Shown: positions 46,034 through 48,908 of the stretch, one piece after another
Layout of the letters: each line of letters opens with the position of its first letter
Numbering within the stretch: the stretch's first letter is position 1
From: a virus
Virus record (IMG/VR): IMGVR_UViG_3300041411_000157
Span: 1-48,908 of that record
DNA: 48,908 nt
Direction: 5' to 3' (one strand)
Notes under the pieces: generated by a model
The model's database searches: none
Told to the model about the DNA's origin: nothing
The model's input: the letters and a program-made list of their open reading frames with translations, nothing else
Translations under genes and position numbers: made by a program

Positions 46034-47410
46034 ATGAGCAAGAAGGGCTTAGTGCCAGCAAACAAAAAGCTGGGCAAGGCCCTCAATCGGGCCTTGGTTG
46101 AGTATCAGGCCGGCACGAAGCACACCGCCGATGGATTGGTGAACGTCGTGTCCGGTCTGGGCACCCAGAAGGCCAAGCGCTCGCACAACCAGTTCCAGTA
46201 TGGGTTTCTGAACGACTTCCAGCAGTTGGACGCGGCATACCAGACCAGCTGGCTTGCCCGGGCGATCGTGGATTACCCCGCCGAGGACATGACCCGCGAG
46301 TGGCGCACCCTCAAGTGCGATGACGCCGACGTGATCCGGGCCGAGGAAGATCGGCTCAATCTGCCGGCCATGGTCAGCGAGGCAACCAGTTGGGCACGCC
46401 TATACGGTGGCGCTGGCATCCTCATGCTGACCAATCAGGACCTAACCAAACCGCTCAAGCCGGAGAAGATCAAGAAGGGCGACCTGTACCGCCTATTGGT
46501 CATTGATCGCTTCGACATGACAGCGATGGACCTGAATCAAACCAATATCCTGGCCGCGAACTACTTGCAGCCGGAGTTCTACACCGTCGCCGCCGGCGCC
46601 CAGATGATCCACTGGACACACTTCGCTCGATTCGCCGGTGCCAAGCTGCCACGCCGCCAGCGCGCACAGACACAAGGCTGGGGCGACTCGGAGCTGCGCA
46701 AGTGTCTCGACGACGTGATGGACATCGTTGCCAGTAAGGACGGCATCGCCGAGCTGATGCAGGAAGCGAACGTCGACATCATCAAGCGCGAAGGCCTCTC
46801 GGATGAGTTGGCAAGCGATCAGGACGACGCCATCACGGCGCGTTACGCCCTGTTCAGCATGATGAAGTCCTCGATCAACCTGGCGCTGCTGGATGGCGAA
46901 GAGACGTACGACCGCAAGACTCTGGACCTGTCCGGGGTTGCGCCGGTGCTTGACCTACTGATGACGTGGATTGCTGGCGCTGCCGATATCCCGCTCACCC
47001 GTTTGTTCGGCACGTCCGCCAAAGGCCTCAACGCCACCGGCGAAGGGGATATGGACAACTACTTCAACTCGCTTTCATCGAAGCGCCTTACCCAAATTGA
47101 CCCAGGCCTTCGTCAACTCGACGAGGTGCTGGTGCGCTCAGCTACAGGCCAGTGGCTGGAAGACTTCAACTACGTCTGGAACCCGTTCCAGCAGCCTGAC
47201 GTGGTGCAGATCGCCACGGCCAACAAGGCCAAGGCCGAGACCGACATCCTCTACAAGGACGCCGCCATCGTCACCACCAGCCAGATTCAGCGACGCCTAC
47301 AGGCCGAAGAGCTCTACCAGTTCGACGACGAGAAGATCGAAGCGCTGGAGGCTGATGAGGATTTGACCATGTTCAATGACCCAGTGGATGACGACGACAA
47401 AGGCGAATAG
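46034..47410 (+). CDS. Portal protein (DUF1073-like)
   Basis: A 458-residue protein with the DUF1073 portal pattern: FLNDFQQLDAAYQTSWLARAIVDYPAEDMTREWRTL, then RLYGGAGILML, and IAGAADIPLTRLFGTSAKGLNATGEGD (about 310-340), the conserved crown helix and loop. The C-terminus is very acidic. It forms the ring through which DNA passes. (Motifs longer than 20 residues are cited by position only: about 56-91 and 315-341.). Confidence 0.85.
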   Translation: MSKKGLVPANKKLGKALNRALVEYQAGTKHTADGLVNVVSGLGTQKAKRSHNQFQYGFLNDFQQLDAAYQTSWLARAIVDYPAEDMTREWRTLKCDDADVIRAEEDRLNLPAMVSEATSWARLYGGAGILMLTNQDLTKPLKPEKIKKGDLYRLLVIDRFDMTAMDLNQTNILAANYLQPEFYTVAAGAQMIHWTHFARFAGAKLPRRQRAQTQGWGDSELRKCLDDVMDIVASKDGIAELMQEANVDIIKREGLSDELASDQDDAITARYALFSMMKSSINLALLDGEETYDRKTLDLSGVAPVLDLLMTWIAGAADIPLTRLFGTSAKGLNATGEGDMDNYFNSLSSKRLTQIDPGLRQLDEVLVRSATGQWLEDFNYVWNPFQQPDVVQIATANKAKAETDILYKDAAIVTTSQIQRRLQAEELYQFDDEKIEALEADEDLTMFNDPVDDDDKGE

Positions 47411-47413
47411 CGT

Positions 47414-48229
47414 ATGGACATGATCGGCATCCAGTACAACGCCAAGCTGCAGCGGCTGGTGAAGCAGGTCAAGGAGTCGATCAGCAAGGAGCTCATGCCG
47501 CTGGTTCGCCAGTTGGCCCCGGAGTACACCCAGGACGCGGTGGTCACGACTGATGCCTGGTCTGACCTGATCCTCCACGCCATGTCTGTTCTGGTGAGCC
47601 GCTGGCAGTCGCCGACGGTTCAGGCAGCTGGCGCACGCATCGCAGGCGAGTTCGTCCAGTCGTCGCTCAAGAAGTCCGAGCGCGACCTGAAGAAGTCGGC
47701 CGGTATCGACGTATACAGCGGCTCCAGCACGCTGCAGGACTATCTGAAGGCCTCGGCCCAGCAGAACGCCCAGCTGATCAAGTCAATCCCCGCAAAGTAC
47801 CTGGAAGAGGTGCAGACGCTGGTGATGGCGAACATGCGTTCCGGTATGCGTCCCGGCTTCATTGAGAAGGCGTTGCAGGAGCAGTTCGGCGTGACGCAGC
47901 GCCGCGCCAAGATGATTGCCCGCGACCAGACATCGAAGATCAACGGTGAGCTGGCCGAGAAGCAGCAGAAGGGCGCCGGCTTCGAGTACTTCCAGTGGAT
48001 CGACTCCGACGACAGCCGGGTACGTCATCGCCATTCGCAGATCGCCAACAAGGTCACCGCATACGGCAAAGGCATCTACCGCTGGGACGACCTGCCGCTG
48101 AGTGCTGACGGTAAGCCGATCAAACCTGGCTCCGACTATCAGTGTCGATGCATCGCGCGCCCAGTGAGCGCCCGCGAGGTCAAGGCTAACCAAGACGCGG
48201 GCCGTACAGCGCCGGGCGTCCTCAAGTAA
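47414..48229 (+). CDS. Minor head protein (Mu gpF-like)
   Basis: A 271-residue protein. The C-terminal domain (about 125-255) has the gpF-like core: RRAKMIARDQTSKINGELAE, WIDSDDSRVRHRHSQIAN and PGSDYQCRCIARPV. It binds inside the portal area and aids head assembly. It begins three bases after the portal stop. Confidence 0.87.
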   Translation: MDMIGIQYNAKLQRLVKQVKESISKELMPLVRQLAPEYTQDAVVTTDAWSDLILHAMSVLVSRWQSPTVQAAGARIAGEFVQSSLKKSERDLKKSAGIDVYSGSSTLQDYLKASAQQNAQLIKSIPAKYLEEVQTLVMANMRSGMRPGFIEKALQEQFGVTQRRAKMIARDQTSKINGELAEKQQKGAGFEYFQWIDSDDSRVRHRHSQIANKVTAYGKGIYRWDDLPLSADGKPIKPGSDYQCRCIARPVSAREVKANQDAGRTAPGVLK

Positions 48230-48254
48230 TTCATCCAATCCGCGAGGCCGCAAC

Positions 48255-48908
48255 ATGAAGTGCACGGTTTTCGACCGGGTAGGGCACCGCATCACCCATC
48301 GAGAGTACACCGACGAGGGGTTCCTCAAGGTTCCGGCCAGGGTGGCCCGTACTGGGATTCAGGAGTACCTGGCTCGCGAACTTGGGCTCGACGGTGACCC
48401 GAACCGCATTGTTCGCGTTTATCGGCCACCCGAAGAGGTTTTCGCGCCTGACTCGCTGAGCACCTACGACGCCAGTGATATCACTAACGACCACCCGAAA
48501 GAGCTTGTCACTGCGCTGACCTACAAGGGCGTGGCAGTCGGTGTGGTGCGCGGGCCGGGGCGACCAGATGGCGACTTTGTGGCTGCCGACCTGATCGTCA
48601 AGGACCAGAAGACCATCACCGACATCAATGCCGGTAAGTGCGAAGTCTCTGCCGGCTACACCGCAATTTACGACCACGCGCCGGGTGTCACCGAAGACGG
48701 CCAGGCCTACGAATACGTCCAGCGTGAAATCCGAATCAACCACGTTGCAATCGTTGACAGAGCAAGGGCGGGCGCCAATGCCCGCGTTTTTGACCACAAC
48801 CCAGGAGGCAACACAATGCCTGTACTTATCACCACCGATAGCGGGCGCAGCGTTGATGTTGCTGATCCTGCGAACGCCCAAGTGGTCGCCGACTCGTTCG
48901 ACCGACTG
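48255..48908 (+). CDS. DUF2213 head protein (protease/scaffold), 5' part
   Basis: The reading frame opens at 48255 (GAGG upstream) with MKCTVFDRVGHRITHREYTD and runs off the window end; it continues in frame at base 1 through 628. DUF2213 features include NDHPKELVTALTYKGVAVG (about 77-95) and EIRINHVAIVDRARAG (about 156-171), typical of head-maturation protease-like proteins. The gene would make about 384 residues. Confidence 0.85.
   Translation, partial: MKCTVFDRVGHRITHREYTDEGFLKVPARVARTGIQEYLARELGLDGDPNRIVRVYRPPEEVFAPDSLSTYDASDITNDHPKELVTALTYKGVAVGVVRGPGRPDGDFVAADLIVKDQKTITDINAGKCEVSAGYTAIYDHAPGVTEDGQAYEYVQREIRINHVAIVDRARAGANARVFDHNPGGNTMPVLITTDSGRSVDVADPANAQVVADSFDRL
48782..48908. repeat. 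Terminal direct repeat, right copy (circular overlap)
   Basis: Identical to bases 1-127. See the left copy. Confidence 0.95.

Overview
The window is the whole genome of a temperate, contractile-tailed (myovirus-type) phage of a Pseudomonas host. The last 127 bases (48782-48908) repeat bases 1-127 exactly, and one gene reads through the join, so the DNA is circular or circularly permuted, with about 48,781 unique bases. A Pseudomonas host is inferred from three things: an attachment site carrying the 3' end of what looks like ssrA (tmRNA), an integrase/excisionase pair of a type common in Pseudomonas prophages, and a gene closely resembling Pseudomonas PHA depolymerase PhaZ.

Layout. Bases 1-15457 (+) hold the capsid, neck, tail and baseplate genes: DUF2213 protease/scaffold, cement protein, DUF2184-type major capsid protein, neck proteins, DUF3383 sheath, DUF3277 tube, tail chaperones with a likely programmed -1 frameshift, tape measure, hub, spike, gp25, gpJ, DUF2612, fibre and fibre chaperone. 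Base 15490-17520 (-) is an AT-rich membrane glycosyltransferase-like gene, a likely lysogenic conversion gene. Then come the endolysin and the Rz/Rz1 spanins (+), a LexA-controlled small gene, and attP. From 19301 to 37105 nearly everything is on the minus strand. Running leftward from promoter PL this is: small early genes, a hairpin-rich noncoding stretch, Bet/YqaJ recombination, a diversity-generating retroelement (DGR), a PhaZ-like hydrolase, a cytosine methyltransferase, an HNH nuclease, many small genes, excisionase and integrase. The immunity region (37230-38362) has a CI-like repressor and a Cro-like gene with matching operators on both sides. Rightward from PR follow two small regulators, a Rha-type regulator, a replication protein with iterons inside its gene, a DnaC-like loader, NinB-like, NinG and a possible late regulator. 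Tandem terminators, two holin-like membrane proteins, both terminase subunits, portal and gpF-like head protein complete the circle.

The outstanding system is the DGR at about 26544-29634. It has a reverse transcriptase, an Avd-like accessory protein, a 101-bp template repeat and two 101-bp variable repeats at the 3' ends of two DUF1566-like genes. Aligned by eye, the template differs from the variable repeats at 12 and 17 positions. Every difference is at a template adenine on the coding strand, the signature of adenine-directed mutagenic retrohoming. A PHA depolymerase-like gene, which could draw on host carbon stores, lies just downstream in the same direction.

Functions were assigned by reading the sequence and recalling protein families; no database search was run.
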